Positions 35,819 through 44,134 of a DNA stretch of 64,000 bases are shown here, one piece after another; position 1 is the first letter of the stretch, and each line of letters starts with the position of its first letter. Source of the stretch: Ruegeria sp. TM1040 (GTDB lineage: Bacteria > Pseudomonadota > Alphaproteobacteria > Rhodobacterales > Rhodobacteraceae); NCBI RefSeq assembly GCF_000014065.1, contig NC_008043.1, positions 242,001 through 306,000 of the forward strand. Reading direction: 5' to 3'. Below the pieces are notes generated by a model. That model ran no database searches, was not told the origin of the DNA, and saw nothing but the letters and a program-made list of their open reading frames with translations. Made by a program: the position numbers and the translations under genes.

Positions 35819-38044
35819 CTAGGCAACCTCTCGCCGGATCTCGCGGATCAGTGAGAGTAGAAGCGTTTTTGAGACAGGTTTTGCCAGCACATCATCCATG
35901 CCCACCGAAAGGTAGTGGCTCAATTGCTCGGGCATCGCATTGCCAGTCACTGCGACAATAAAGCTGGGCTCGCGACCCTTCGCCTGTTCAATGGAACGGA
36001 TTTTCTGCGTGGTCTCCACGCCATCCATTCGCGGCATCTGAATGTCCATCAAGATGACATCGAAGGAAAACGAATGCACAAGGCCAATGGCCTCTTGCCC
36101 ATTGGAGACGGATTTGACGCGGTAAGGTGTGGAGGAGAGGAACTTTTCGAGGATCAGCCTGTTGGTACGGTTGTCGTCGACCACAAGCACATCGAGCGCC
36201 GGGCCATGAGGCACCGACACCGCGCCTGATGCGGGCTGCGAGAGGAGCTCTTGCGCCTCATTGGCGGGAAGGAGCGGCAGTCTGATTTCAAACGTCGCGC
36301 CCTGCGGTTCATCATCAGCCACTTGCAGGCTGCCTCCCATCAGGTGGCAAAGCTGGCGAGAGATCGAAAGCCCAAGGCCGGTCCCCCCGAATTTGCGCGC
36401 ATCACCGCCTTCGACCTGCTGGAAGGGCTGAAAGATCATATCCCGCGCCTCGGCGGGTATCCCCGGCCCTGTGTCGCTGACGCGAACCAGAAGGATCGAC
36501 CCATTTTCCGCCGGTGCGGCAGAAATGGTGACAGCGCCCGTTTCGGTAAACTTGATCGCATTCGATACGAGGTTGTGAACAACCTGACGAAACCGGTGAT
36601 CATCTCCCAAGATGACCCGTGGCAGATCATCATGCATCTCGAGATGCAGACCGATGCCCTTTTCCTTGGCGCGGGCGGAAAACAATGCACGCGCCCCCTC
36701 AAGCGCATTGCGCAGTGTGAACGGTTTGGTCTCGAGCGTCATCTTGCCCGCTTCGACTTTTGAAAGATCAAGGACATCGCCAATCGTTGTCAGCAACACC
36801 TGCCCGGAGTCCTCGATAACCTGCAAAAACTCCTGCTGCTCTTCATCGAGCTTGGTTTCCCCCAGAACAGACGCCATGCCCAGCACACCATTCAGCGGTG
36901 TGCGGATTTCATGGCTCACATTGGCGAGGAATTGAGTTTTTGCACGGTTTGCGGCCTCCGCCAGTGACAGGGCTTCGCGCAGAGCCTCGGCGGCGCGTTC
37001 TCTTTCGGTGATGTCGACCAGAGAAATGCACCAGCCCAGAAGGGGGATCTGGGCTTGGATCGGGCTGTCGATCGGAACTGCTCGCGGGTCAAAGGCGCGT
37101 CCGGCCAGCCTGATCGGCCCGGGTTTGCCGAGGCCACCCGCTTTGACGAGATCCTTGACCAGCGGCCCGACTTCGGGCAGTTGCTCTATGGGTTCGCCAT
37201 AATCTGGAATGCGATCGCCAATCAGCTGTCTTGCGGCCGGGTTGGCACTGACAAACTGTCCGCCAGCATCAACCAGGATCACAGGATCCTGCGTGGCGTA
37301 GAACATCAGGGTCCGCCCCTGAGCCGCCGTATCCATCATCGAATTGTTCACCAGCAGCCAGCTCAGTGCGATGAGGGACACCGCAAAGGTGAACGGGGTC
37401 GGGTCGAAACCAAACACCGTGACCCCCCACCCGATATAGGCCAGGTTGGCCACAACCGGAGCCGCCGTAATAATAATCAGGGCGCCCATGAAGGGCCGAA
37501 AGATCTTTTTTGCCTTGAGAAACGCAAAACCGAGCAGACCCAAGGCGATCATCAAAAAGACATAGAGTGTCGCGGCGACCGCAAAAAACAGCGGCCCATG
37601 GTCAAAAATGACAAAGCTATCCCCGCCCTCGATCACAAGGCGGGTGTCCGGTCCATAGAGCAGATGCGTCCAGTGGTTGGTCACGGCAATCGCACTGACA
37701 AGGCTCGGAAGGCCGATATAGATCAGCAACCGGAACGGGCGGCGGGTCCGACAGCTGTTCATCGTGTAGTCGAAGACAAAAAAGCTCCAGGCCACGGGCA
37801 CGAGCACGATCCCGGGCCAGGCCGCCAATGACCATGCGACCTTGCAAGCTTCGCTTTGCGACGCGAGGTCAAAGATAACAGTGAAGAGCCACCACAGCAT
37901 CGCCGCCAGGGTCAGCACAAAGGAGAGCTGACCTGAAAAAGGAATGTTTCTCGCGATCCGGATCAGAACAATCGAGCAGACCACCCATAGCGAAGCAGCA
38001 GCGCCGGAAGCCAAGTTCACGTCTAAGTTCGCAAGACAATTCAT
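35819..38044 (-). CDS. Hybrid histidine kinase with 7TM sensor, PAS and receiver
   Basis: A 741-residue membrane kinase. Residues about 1-235 hold seven or so hydrophobic helices of the HisK N-terminal 7TM type, followed by PAS (about 245-355), HisKA with the H-box FLANVSHEIRTPLNG (about 385-450), HATPase with NLVSNAIKF, SDTGPGIP and GGTGLGLSISRQL (about 490-610) and a C-terminal receiver (about 625-740) whose phospho-acceptor is in VILMDIQMPRMDG. An HPt partner and output regulator are not adjacent, so it is an orphan phosphorelay kinase. RBS AGGTAGG precedes ATG. Confidence 0.92.
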   Translation of the reverse strand: MNCLANLDVNLASGAAASLWVVCSIVLIRIARNIPFSGQLSFVLTLAAMLWWLFTVIFDLASQSEACKVAWSLAAWPGIVLVPVAWSFFVFDYTMNSCRTRRPFRLLIYIGLPSLVSAIAVTNHWTHLLYGPDTRLVIEGGDSFVIFDHGPLFFAVAATLYVFLMIALGLLGFAFLKAKKIFRPFMGALIIITAAPVVANLAYIGWGVTVFGFDPTPFTFAVSLIALSWLLVNNSMMDTAAQGRTLMFYATQDPVILVDAGGQFVSANPAARQLIGDRIPDYGEPIEQLPEVGPLVKDLVKAGGLGKPGPIRLAGRAFDPRAVPIDSPIQAQIPLLGWCISLVDITERERAAEALREALSLAEAANRAKTQFLANVSHEIRTPLNGVLGMASVLGETKLDEEQQEFLQVIEDSGQVLLTTIGDVLDLSKVEAGKMTLETKPFTLRNALEGARALFSARAKEKGIGLHLEMHDDLPRVILGDDHRFRQVVHNLVSNAIKFTETGAVTISAAPAENGSILLVRVSDTGPGIPAEARDMIFQPFQQVEGGDARKFGGTGLGLSISRQLCHLMGGSLQVADDEPQGATFEIRLPLLPANEAQELLSQPASGAVSVPHGPALDVLVVDDNRTNRLILEKFLSSTPYRVKSVSNGQEAIGLVHSFSFDVILMDIQMPRMDGVETTQKIRSIEQAKGREPSFIVAVTGNAMPEQLSHYLSVGMDDVLAKPVSKTLLLSLIREIRREVA

Positions 38045-38320
38045 AACCTACCTGGGCAGCTTGGGTGTGTCGTCCTGTCGGCGAGGCACTAGAAATACAT
38101 CGGGCAATCGTAAAGCCGAAAAATACTGGCATTTTATATGACATATGACGGTGAATTTATTGCTGTCGGGTTAAGATTACGGGTCAATTGTTCTGTCGTA
38201 CTGTGCGCAAAGACCAGTAAAACAAGCGATGTCGACAAAGCGCAGGACATGACACACAGGATTGGGCCCGGGCTCAAAATCTGACGAGCTGGAAGTCTCG
38301 ATACTCTGCCAAATCCGCGG
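38045..38320. other. Intergenic region without recognised gene
   Basis: An AT-richer 276-bp stretch between two minus-strand genes. It presumably holds the kinase promoter; I see no convincing conserved boxes, palindromes or small frame with an RBS. Confidence 0.4.
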
Positions 38321-39094
38321 TCACGGGAGCCAGATATGGCGCAGGTAAACCGGCACATCCATCACGGCCACGATCTCTTCTGAACCATCGAGAATGCCCG
38401 CAAGGGCTGGCACGCTGCTGGTCAGGGTCATCTCGCTTACACGATCCATTTCCAGTGGCACGCTTTTCACCAGATCAACCATCTGCTCGATCCGATAGAT
38501 GCGCGAAAACTCGGGCGTGGTTGCTGAATGCGGAAACACCTCGTCGGGCCCCCACATCGGAGTGCCTACCGTGTATCCCAGACGAAAGTCGAGCGACTGC
38601 GCCTCGGCCACATGCATCTTCCACGTATAAATACTGGTGCGCGCGCCATTTTCTGCCCCGATGAGCTGCGTTTGACGCGACATCTCGGCCGCGACACTGA
38701 CGCCATAAGGATCGACCTCTGGCGTGGTCGAATAGATGCGCAAGACAAAAAGGCGAACCTCATCGCCTTCAACTTTTCTGGCCATGCCGACCAAAACGAT
38801 CGCATGACGCGTCGCAGGGCTGAGCGGTTGGCCTTCGCCGTCCAATTGCAGTTTGGAGTCCGCAAAAACGAACAGAATATTGGCGCCTGTCACCGGCCCA
38901 GCGGGAAACGGCATCGAAACCCACCCTTTGGGCAAAAGGTGCTGAACACCCGCGGCAGGAGCGTCAATGGCCACTATGACCCGGTGATCAATATTGAAGC
39001 CGACTGGCGTCTCGGCACTGGCTGGCGTGCGCGGCCCAAGGAGAAAAACAACCACAAGGAGACAAATGAACAGATGCAGCAGACGTCGTATCAT
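38321..39094 (-). CDS. Exported hypothetical protein
   Basis: A 257-residue protein with a signal peptide (LLHLFICLLVVVFLLGPRTPASA, cut near residue 27). The mature part contains HLLPKGWVSMPFPAGPVTGA and LQLDGEGQPLSPATRHAIVL and has a beta-rich composition. The HLLP-W and following pattern faintly recalls acetoacetate-decarboxylase-like lipocalin folds, but I cannot assign a function. Start 39094 chosen because the signal peptide begins there; the longer frame adds a charged 20-residue lead. No partner gene is evident. Confidence 0.7.
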   Translation of the reverse strand: MIRRLLHLFICLLVVVFLLGPRTPASAETPVGFNIDHRVIVAIDAPAAGVQHLLPKGWVSMPFPAGPVTGANILFVFADSKLQLDGEGQPLSPATRHAIVLVGMARKVEGDEVRLFVLRIYSTTPEVDPYGVSVAAEMSRQTQLIGAENGARTSIYTWKMHVAEAQSLDFRLGYTVGTPMWGPDEVFPHSATTPEFSRIYRIEQMVDLVKSVPLEMDRVSEMTLTSSVPALAGILDGSEEIVAVMDVPVYLRHIWLP

Positions 39095-39500
39095 GTCGAA
39101 CTTTCTCCCTGAGCTTGAGACGGAACACCGCGTGATGCTAGACTCGGCTCGCACAATATGGCTCTATTTATGGGCTATCAAATCAACTTCCGCGCTCGCT
39201 TGAGCAGCTAATGACAGCACGGTTTTTTCACCGATGGATGGCTTTGATGCAGATCAGAGACCGCATAAAGTGTATTTGATAACGTTGACCCTGTCACGGG
39301 CGCGCTTCGCCCAAAGAGCTCTTGGCACACAAAACTATCAGTCTGGTTTTTTGAATGAGGAGATTTCGCCGACCACCGTGTCAGAGCCCAGACCCTCTCA
39401 CGTTCGGCAAACCGGCTGCGCCACAGCCCCTGAGGCCCACAGATTGACGGGTTTCAACGCAGCCCACAGATATTGCATGCAGAAGAAATGGAACAGCCAC
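39095..39500. other. Intergenic region between divergent exported-protein genes
   Basis: About 400 bp without a supported gene. An open frame on the + strand (from 39234) continues into the YbaY-like gene, but its residues before 39501 have no signal-peptide or domain character, so I treat it as upstream noise. It probably holds both promoters. Confidence 0.4.
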
Positions 39501-39905
39501 ATGAAACACATATTGCTCGCCGTGCTGGCGTCGATTTTCCTGGTATTTGCACCGGGCAAGATCATGGCCGATAGCGCGGAAATTGAGATCACCGCAGGCT
39601 ACAGAGAGCGTATCGCGCTGCCGCCGGATGCCATTCTGGAGGTTGAGCTACTGGATGTATCACGAGCCGATGCGCCCTCGATCCGGCTTTCTTCGCAGCG
39701 TTTCAAGATGGATCGCGTGCCGCTCTCGGTCACGCTGCACTATGATGCAGACATCATTGATGCGCGGATGAGCTATACGATCTCGGCGCGTATCCTGTCG
39801 GGCGACACCGTCTTGTTTCGCACGACATCGGCCTACCCGGTCCTCACGCGCGACTTTCCTGCACAGGCCGAACTTGTGCTGCACAAGATGCCCCGGACCC
39901 CCTGA
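39501..39905 (+). CDS. YbaY-family exported protein
   Basis: A 134-residue exported protein: signal peptide 1-22 (LLAVLASIFLVFAPGKIMA), then a YbaY-type beta domain with YRERIALPPDAILEVELLDVS and an R-x-S-x-T-x-x-FP ending (TSAYPVLTRDFP). The family is usually lipoprotein or periplasmic and found with stress or envelope genes. No lipobox Cys is visible here, so it is probably soluble in the periplasm. Start ATG 39501 places the signal peptide correctly. The stop is followed by a hairpin. Confidence 0.75.
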   Translation: MKHILLAVLASIFLVFAPGKIMADSAEIEITAGYRERIALPPDAILEVELLDVSRADAPSIRLSSQRFKMDRVPLSVTLHYDADIIDARMSYTISARILSGDTVLFRTTSAYPVLTRDFPAQAELVLHKMPRTP

Positions 39906-39922
39906 GGCATTTTCCCTCAGGG
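39900..39922 (+). terminator. Hairpin after YbaY-like gene
   Basis: CCCTGAG (39900-39906) and CTCAGGG (39916-39922) form a 7-bp stem at the stop codon, with a T-containing loop. No T-tract follows, so terminator activity is uncertain. Confidence 0.4.
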
Positions 39923-40060
39923 CCAGCTCCCGCGTGTTTGGGTGAGTTGTTCCTAGTCGTGAGAACGCCTTCATCGAAGAACTGGCGGCAGGCACGACCC
40001 GAGCGCATTTGCTGCTGTGGCCTTCGGCGCGCGTGATCCCGTCGAGGGCTCCGACCTGTA

Positions 40061-40978
40061 TCAGGTGGTCTTTGGTCCCAAATTCCAGATGACAAGCCCC
40101 GCCACCACCAACACCAGCGCGAGGAGGTCCGAGGGCTGTGGAACCTGGCCCAGCACCGGGATCGCTAATAGGGTCGCAACACCGGGGGTGAGGGCCGACA
40201 GAACAGAGGCCCGCCCACCAATTAGCCGGAGCGCGCGGCTGAAGGCATACATGGAAATCAATCCCGAGATAGTGCCCTGAAAAACAGCCTGAAAGGCAAT
40301 GTCGACCCAATGCGCCGCACCAATATTGGAGAGATCCAAAGCGATCCAGAGCGGCAACAGCCAGACCGCTGACACCGCGCCTACGATGGCCGTCGCGAGG
40401 ACAGCGGGGATCTCATAGGCGCGGAGCGTCACGGTGAAGCACGCCCAACAAAGCGCTCCCAACAAAAAGAGCAAATGCCCGGTCCCCATGCCCTGCGCCG
40501 GCAGCGGCCGCCCTGCCCCAATGAGGATCGTGGTTGCCCCGGCAAGAACAAGCATCAGGGCAAGGGCCGTTCGTTTGCGAAGACGCTGTCCCAAAAACAC
40601 ATAGGCCAGGACCGCGGCAAAAACCGGCATGAGGCCGGGAACCATCGCCCCTGCATGGGTGACGGGCGCATAGCCCAGGCCATGGCCAACCAGAAGCGTA
40701 AAAGGCGCCCCGTAAGCCGATAGGATCAAACCGCGTTTCACGCCCAATTGCACAATCTGATCCCGGCTGCGCCAAAGCAATGGAGCCAAAAGCACCGCAG
40801 GGATCACCGCGCGAAAGGCCGCAAGATCCACCACCGATAGCGCGGTCGTGCGACCCGATGAGGTCAGCACCAGCCAACTTGCCCAAATCAAGACAGCAAG
40901 CGACATCCAGGCACAACCCGCAAGCGTCGCGCGCCCCATCGGCTGCAGCCTTGATATGATCCGACGTAACTTTGACAT
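40061..40978 (-). CDS. EamA/DMT-superfamily transporter
   Basis: A 305-residue membrane protein with ten predicted helices arranged as two EamA repeats (about 12-145 and 160-300); the second repeat contains the PxLA-like VLGQVPQPSDLLALVLVVAG ending. The family exports amino acids, nucleosides or other small metabolites. Start 40978 (MSKLRRIIS) is preferred to the longer frame. It follows the tautomerase gene with a 72-bp gap and may be the last member of the LysR-controlled group; substrate unknown. Confidence 0.88.
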   Translation of the reverse strand: MSKLRRIISRLQPMGRATLAGCAWMSLAVLIWASWLVLTSSGRTTALSVVDLAAFRAVIPAVLLAPLLWRSRDQIVQLGVKRGLILSAYGAPFTLLVGHGLGYAPVTHAGAMVPGLMPVFAAVLAYVFLGQRLRKRTALALMLVLAGATTILIGAGRPLPAQGMGTGHLLFLLGALCWACFTVTLRAYEIPAVLATAIVGAVSAVWLLPLWIALDLSNIGAAHWVDIAFQAVFQGTISGLISMYAFSRALRLIGGRASVLSALTPGVATLLAIPVLGQVPQPSDLLALVLVVAGLVIWNLGPKTT

Positions 40979-41050
40979 GCGGCCTGCCCTTCTGGCCGGC
41001 GCGCAAGAAGGGCGCCGACACATGTGGAGATCAGTTTGGTGGCGAAAAGG

Positions 41051-41272
41051 TCAGCCCTGTTCAGCGCGAATGGTACTGACCTGCCGACCCTCCAATCCCC
41101 AGTTTTCAAGCGGCACCTCGTCGATGACAACAAACGTAGTGGCCGGGTTCTTGCCAAGAACACTAGCAAGAAGATCCGTCACGCCCGCAACCAGTTTTTG
41201 CTTTTCCTCGGTCGAGGGCCCGGTCCCATTGGGGCCGCCCTCTTGGGTCACCTTGATATTCACATAGGGCAT
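41051..41272 (-). CDS. 4-oxalocrotonate tautomerase-like protein
   Basis: A 73-residue 4-OT-family protein beginning MPYVNIKV, so that Pro2 becomes the N-terminal catalytic base after Met removal. The VVIDEVPLENWGLEGR segment matches the family's second conserved strand (EEV..NWGIGG). It catalyses keto-enol isomerisation of small 2-oxo acids or dehalogenation-type reactions. A longer frame with eight extra residues would block the N-terminal Pro and is rejected. It lies 4 bp after the NTF2-like gene, in one operon. Confidence 0.88.
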   Translation of the reverse strand: MPYVNIKVTQEGGPNGTGPSTEEKQKLVAGVTDLLASVLGKNPATTFVVIDEVPLENWGLEGRQVSTIRAEQG

Positions 41273-41276
41273 TGTC

Positions 41277-41657
41277 TCAATCCCTTCTTTCCACAAATGA
41301 GAAGACTTTGGTGAGGACGCGCCAGCCTTGATCGCTGTGGATGATCGTCAGCAAATCCTGGTAATTGCGGCCCATCATCGTCATCCGCGCCTCGATGATG
41401 CCGATGCGCGCGCCTTTGAAGGTGATCCGTTCGATCACCTCCTCTCGGGCGTCACCACGGGAGGCAGGCGGCGTGCGCGCATCGATCCGCGCCATATAGG
41501 CTTCGAGCCCCATGTGCTCGTAGGTGCCCTCAGTTGCGTTCACATAGGCAAGATCAGGGTGGAAAACAGTGCGCAAGACGTCACTGTCGGAGTGGTAAAG
41601 CCCTTCAAAATAGCGCGTCATGAGGTCTTGGACTTCGGCATCAGGGGAGTTGCTCAT
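41277..41657 (-). CDS. NTF2/SnoaL-like protein
   Basis: A 126-residue protein with the cone-shaped NTF2-like pattern: N-terminal helices (EVQDLMTRYFEGLYHSDSDV), HPDLAYVN, then strands ending in GWRVLTKVFSF. The family includes polyketide cyclases, dehydratases and many ligand-binding proteins of unknown role. Its ATG overlaps the stop of a 38-codon frame upstream (ATGA). Probably acts on the same metabolite as the tautomerase. Confidence 0.82.
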   Translation of the reverse strand: MSNSPDAEVQDLMTRYFEGLYHSDSDVLRTVFHPDLAYVNATEGTYEHMGLEAYMARIDARTPPASRGDAREEVIERITFKGARIGIIEARMTMMGRNYQDLLTIIHSDQGWRVLTKVFSFVERRD

Positions 41658-41770
41658 CCTGCGACACCTCGCTGATCTGACAGGGGTGGCGAAACGACAG
41701 AGTCCTTGAGGCGGGCTTTTGGATCTGCGCTGGCGCGGCCTTGATCCAGGCATTTGGAGTTGAGTGTCAT
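41654..41770 (-). CDS. Putative 38-residue peptide leading the tautomerase operon
   Basis: A small frame with ATG at 41770, a CGGAG-type RBS 6 bp upstream and a stop that overlaps the ATG of the NTF2-like gene (ATGA coupling). It encodes a polar Lys/Arg/Ser-rich peptide with one Cys and no recognisable domain. The coupling and RBS argue that it is translated, perhaps as a leader peptide; protein-level evidence is absent. Confidence 0.45.
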   Translation of the reverse strand: MTLNSKCLDQGRASADPKARLKDSVVSPPLSDQRGVAG

Positions 41771-41846
41771 GAGATGCTCCGTATTGGCGTCTCTCCCGAT
41801 CTAACGAGGGAGACCGCCTGAAGATAACATCGAGTTTTCACACTCA

Positions 41847-41865
41847 TGATCTGATTTTTGGATCA
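41847..41865. promoter_or_regulatory. LysR operator copy upstream of the tautomerase operon
   Basis: TGATCTGATTTTTGGATCA: 5-bp arms TGATC/GATCA around a 9-bp T-rich core (a T-N11-A-type LysR site). It is 77 bp upstream of the first start codon of the 38-codon/NTF2/tautomerase group. Matches 17 of 19 bases of the site at 42935-42953. Confidence 0.75.
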
Positions 41866-42031
41866 ACTGAATGCGCATCCGACCCTTACAGGTGCAAAAC
41901 TGCCCTGCGCGGGAAGGAGGGCCAAAACGCTCGAGCAGGCTGATCGCCCGCGTGCCGTTGCGTTGCAGTAAGGTCGCTCGCGGCGCACAGGAATGATCCA
42001 GTTCTACCACAATCTCCCGTGCCGCGCGGGT

Positions 42032-42922
42032 TTAGCCGTCTTGGATACCCCCGCGTCCAAGATCGTCCCAGATCCGCGACATGACTTTACCCATGGGGCG
42101 GTCCCGGCGCCTGATGGCGAAGATCTCCGTGTGGCGCGGGGGATAGCCCTCGATCGCGAGGGGCACCAACGCGCCCGTCTTGAGTTCATCGCGGATCAGA
42201 TGCTCTGGTATTCCGCCCCATCCAAGGCCCGCCTTGATGATCGAGATCTTGGCTTGGAAATCCGAAACCGTCCAGCGCTGCCCCCCCGAAAGCAGATCGC
42301 GGCTTTGGTCATACTCCTTGCCCCCCGTCCCCGAGACGACAACCTGCGTGTAGCTTTGCATCTCGCGGCGCGATTTGACGCGCGCAGGGTCTGCTGCGGG
42401 AAACGCCGGACTGGCCACGGGACGGATGGTGATGGTTCCAACCGGTCGCGTTTCGACCTCATCGATTGGCACGTCGTCCAGCCCGGCAATAATCAGATCG
42501 GCCTCACCACTCATGAGACGCGCCAGCGGGCCACCCATCATCTCGGTTACCAGCTTGATATGTGTGGCAGGAAAGGCGCGCCCCACCTCCCCCAAAAGGG
42601 TCAGGATCGGATCAAGCGACATCGTTGCAGTGATCACAATCGAGACCAGAGGCTCCTGCTCGCTGCGCAGCCCCGCCGCCACGGTCTTCAGACCGTTGAC
42701 CTGTTCCAGAACCCGCGTCACCTCGCGATAAAAGACCTCGCCCTCCGGGGACAATCTGGGCCGATAAGTGTCCCGCGAGAAGAGGTCGAACCCCAGTTCA
42801 TCCTCAAGTTTCTTGATTTGATGGCTCACGGCGGATTGCGCCTTGTTCAGCCGATCCGCCGCCGCCCGGAAAGTTCCGGAAGCCACAATCGCGTCGAGGG
42901 CAATGAGCTGATCCAATGTCAT
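42032..42922 (-). CDS. LysR-type regulator divergent to flavodoxin-like gene
   Basis: A 296-residue LysR protein: winged HTH at about 1-60 (MTLDQLIALDAIVASGTFRA, KAQSAVSHQIKKLEDELGF) and a substrate-binding domain about 90-290. Start 42922 at MTLDQL; the longer frame has no domain content. It lies between its two probable targets: the flavodoxin-like gene on one side and the NTF2-tautomerase group on the other, each with a matching palindrome. The C-terminal end is ordinary. Confidence 0.92.
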   Translation of the reverse strand: MTLDQLIALDAIVASGTFRAAADRLNKAQSAVSHQIKKLEDELGFDLFSRDTYRPRLSPEGEVFYREVTRVLEQVNGLKTVAAGLRSEQEPLVSIVITATMSLDPILTLLGEVGRAFPATHIKLVTEMMGGPLARLMSGEADLIIAGLDDVPIDEVETRPVGTITIRPVASPAFPAADPARVKSRREMQSYTQVVVSGTGGKEYDQSRDLLSGGQRWTVSDFQAKISIIKAGLGWGGIPEHLIRDELKTGALVPLAIEGYPPRHTEIFAIRRRDRPMGKVMSRIWDDLGRGGIQDG

Positions 42923-42934
42923 GGGGCACCTATA

Positions 42935-42953
42935 TGATCTTATTTTTCGATCA
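42935..42953. promoter_or_regulatory. LysR operator copy in the LysR/flavodoxin divergent region
   Basis: TGATCTTATTTTTCGATCA, with the outer bases A...T extending the arms to ATGATC/GATCAT (42934-42954). It lies 13 bp upstream of the LysR start, as expected for autoregulation, and 158 bp upstream of the flavodoxin start. Confidence 0.78.
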
Positions 42954-43110
42954 TAATCATGAGAACTCAATATTATCAATCGTTGATCTCCAGCGACATA
43001 AGCATGGAGGACATCCCAATGAGGAACGGGGTCAGCTCCGTTGCCAGACGTGATGTCGCATGCAGGGCACCCCGGCCAGCCAGCTCGGCCCACCCTAGAA
43101 GGAGAAAACA

Positions 43111-43689
43111 ATGGTGAAGATAGCTATCGTCTACCACAGCGGCTATGGCCACACGGCAGTACAGGCCAAAGCGGTATACCGAGGCGCCAATGAGGTTGCC
43201 GGCGCAGAGGTCTCTCTGATCCCGGTCGAAGACTATGCGCAAAACTGGGAGATTATTGACGCCGCCGATGCGATCGTCTTTGGCTCCCCCACGTATTTTG
43301 GCAGCGCGTCTGCCCAGTTCAAATCGTTTCTGGATGAGACATCTGGCCGCTGGCTCGAAGGGCGCTGGGTCAACAAGCTGGCAGCGGGGTTCACAAATTC
43401 GGCGGGGATGAGCGGCGACAAGCTGGCAACGCTCCAGCAGATCAACCATTTTGCCATGCAACATGGCATGATCTGGGTCGGACTTGGCTTGCCGCCTGGA
43501 AACAACACCAGCACGGGCTCGCCCGAGGATCTCAATCGTCTTGGTGGGTTCATGGGCGCGATGTCGCAAGCGGATGCGGATGTCGGACCCGAAGTGGCGC
43601 CTGCGGGTTCGGACCTGAGGACCGCAGAATACCTGGGCCGCCGGGTCGCCGAAACCGCGCTTCGCTGGCAGGCAGGCGCTGCGACCTGA
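43111..43689 (+). CDS. Flavodoxin-family NAD(P)H:quinone reductase-like protein
   Basis: A 192-residue FMN protein of the WrbA/flavodoxin_2-like type: phosphate loop IVYHSGYGHTAVQAKAV (about 5-20), ADAIVFGSPTYFGSASAQFK (about 50-75) and GLGLPPGNN (about 125). Such proteins reduce quinones or other electrophiles by two electrons. RBS AGAAGGAG. Divergent to a LysR regulator that probably responds to a quinone-like or aromatic inducer (inference from the family). A strong hairpin 65 bp downstream ends the transcript. Confidence 0.88.
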   Translation: MVKIAIVYHSGYGHTAVQAKAVYRGANEVAGAEVSLIPVEDYAQNWEIIDAADAIVFGSPTYFGSASAQFKSFLDETSGRWLEGRWVNKLAAGFTNSAGMSGDKLATLQQINHFAMQHGMIWVGLGLPPGNNTSTGSPEDLNRLGGFMGAMSQADADVGPEVAPAGSDLRTAEYLGRRVAETALRWQAGAAT

Positions 43690-44134
43690 AGCCGCGTCCC
43701 GCAGCCCCCACATACCGCTTCGTTCTGTCACAACAAAACAGCCAACAGGCACCTGCCGAGGCCCAGAGGTTCGGGCCTCGGCGTTCGCTTGAAAGGACCC
43801 CGCGCAATGACCTCATCCGTCATCACCTTATGCCTGGTATTTGGCTCCGGGGTTCTCGCATTCAGGACCTTCGCAGCGCAAAGCGATGTGCAAACGAAAC
43901 GCGAGACCAATTGCCGCCGCGCCAAGGCACGGCACGCAACGGATAGTCTGCTGCGCCGCGCGGGCCGGTTGGGATAGCAGCACGGCCCTCAGTCGCCGAT
44001 GACGCCTCGCTCGGGGCCGCATTGAAATGCACCCGTGGGCCGGATCGCGGGCGCAGTTCATCTGCAGCCAAAATCATCCCCCATGCGTGCCCCTGGATAG
44101 GCCTCCGCAGGCAATCTCTGCCAGGATGGGGCCT
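43690..44134. other. Region between flavodoxin and giant autotransporter-like gene
   Basis: No supported gene. A frame from ATG 43807 encodes about 56 residues with a hydrophobic start (VITLCLVFGSGVLAF) and a weak RBS; it could be a tiny exported peptide, but the rest is basic and without a family. The stretch also holds the terminator-like hairpin at 43755-43782. Confidence 0.4.
43755..43782 (+). terminator. Strong hairpin downstream of flavodoxin-like gene
   Basis: GCCGAGGCCC (43755-43764) and GGGCCTCGGC (43773-43782) form a perfect 10-bp GC-rich stem with an 8-nt loop. The following bases are not T-rich, so the termination mode is unclear, but the stem is the strongest in the area. Confidence 0.5.

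Noticed and set aside
43807-43977. Possible 56-residue exported peptide
   Set aside because: RBS is weak, the C-terminal half is random-looking and basic, and no family is recognised; mentioned only in the region note.
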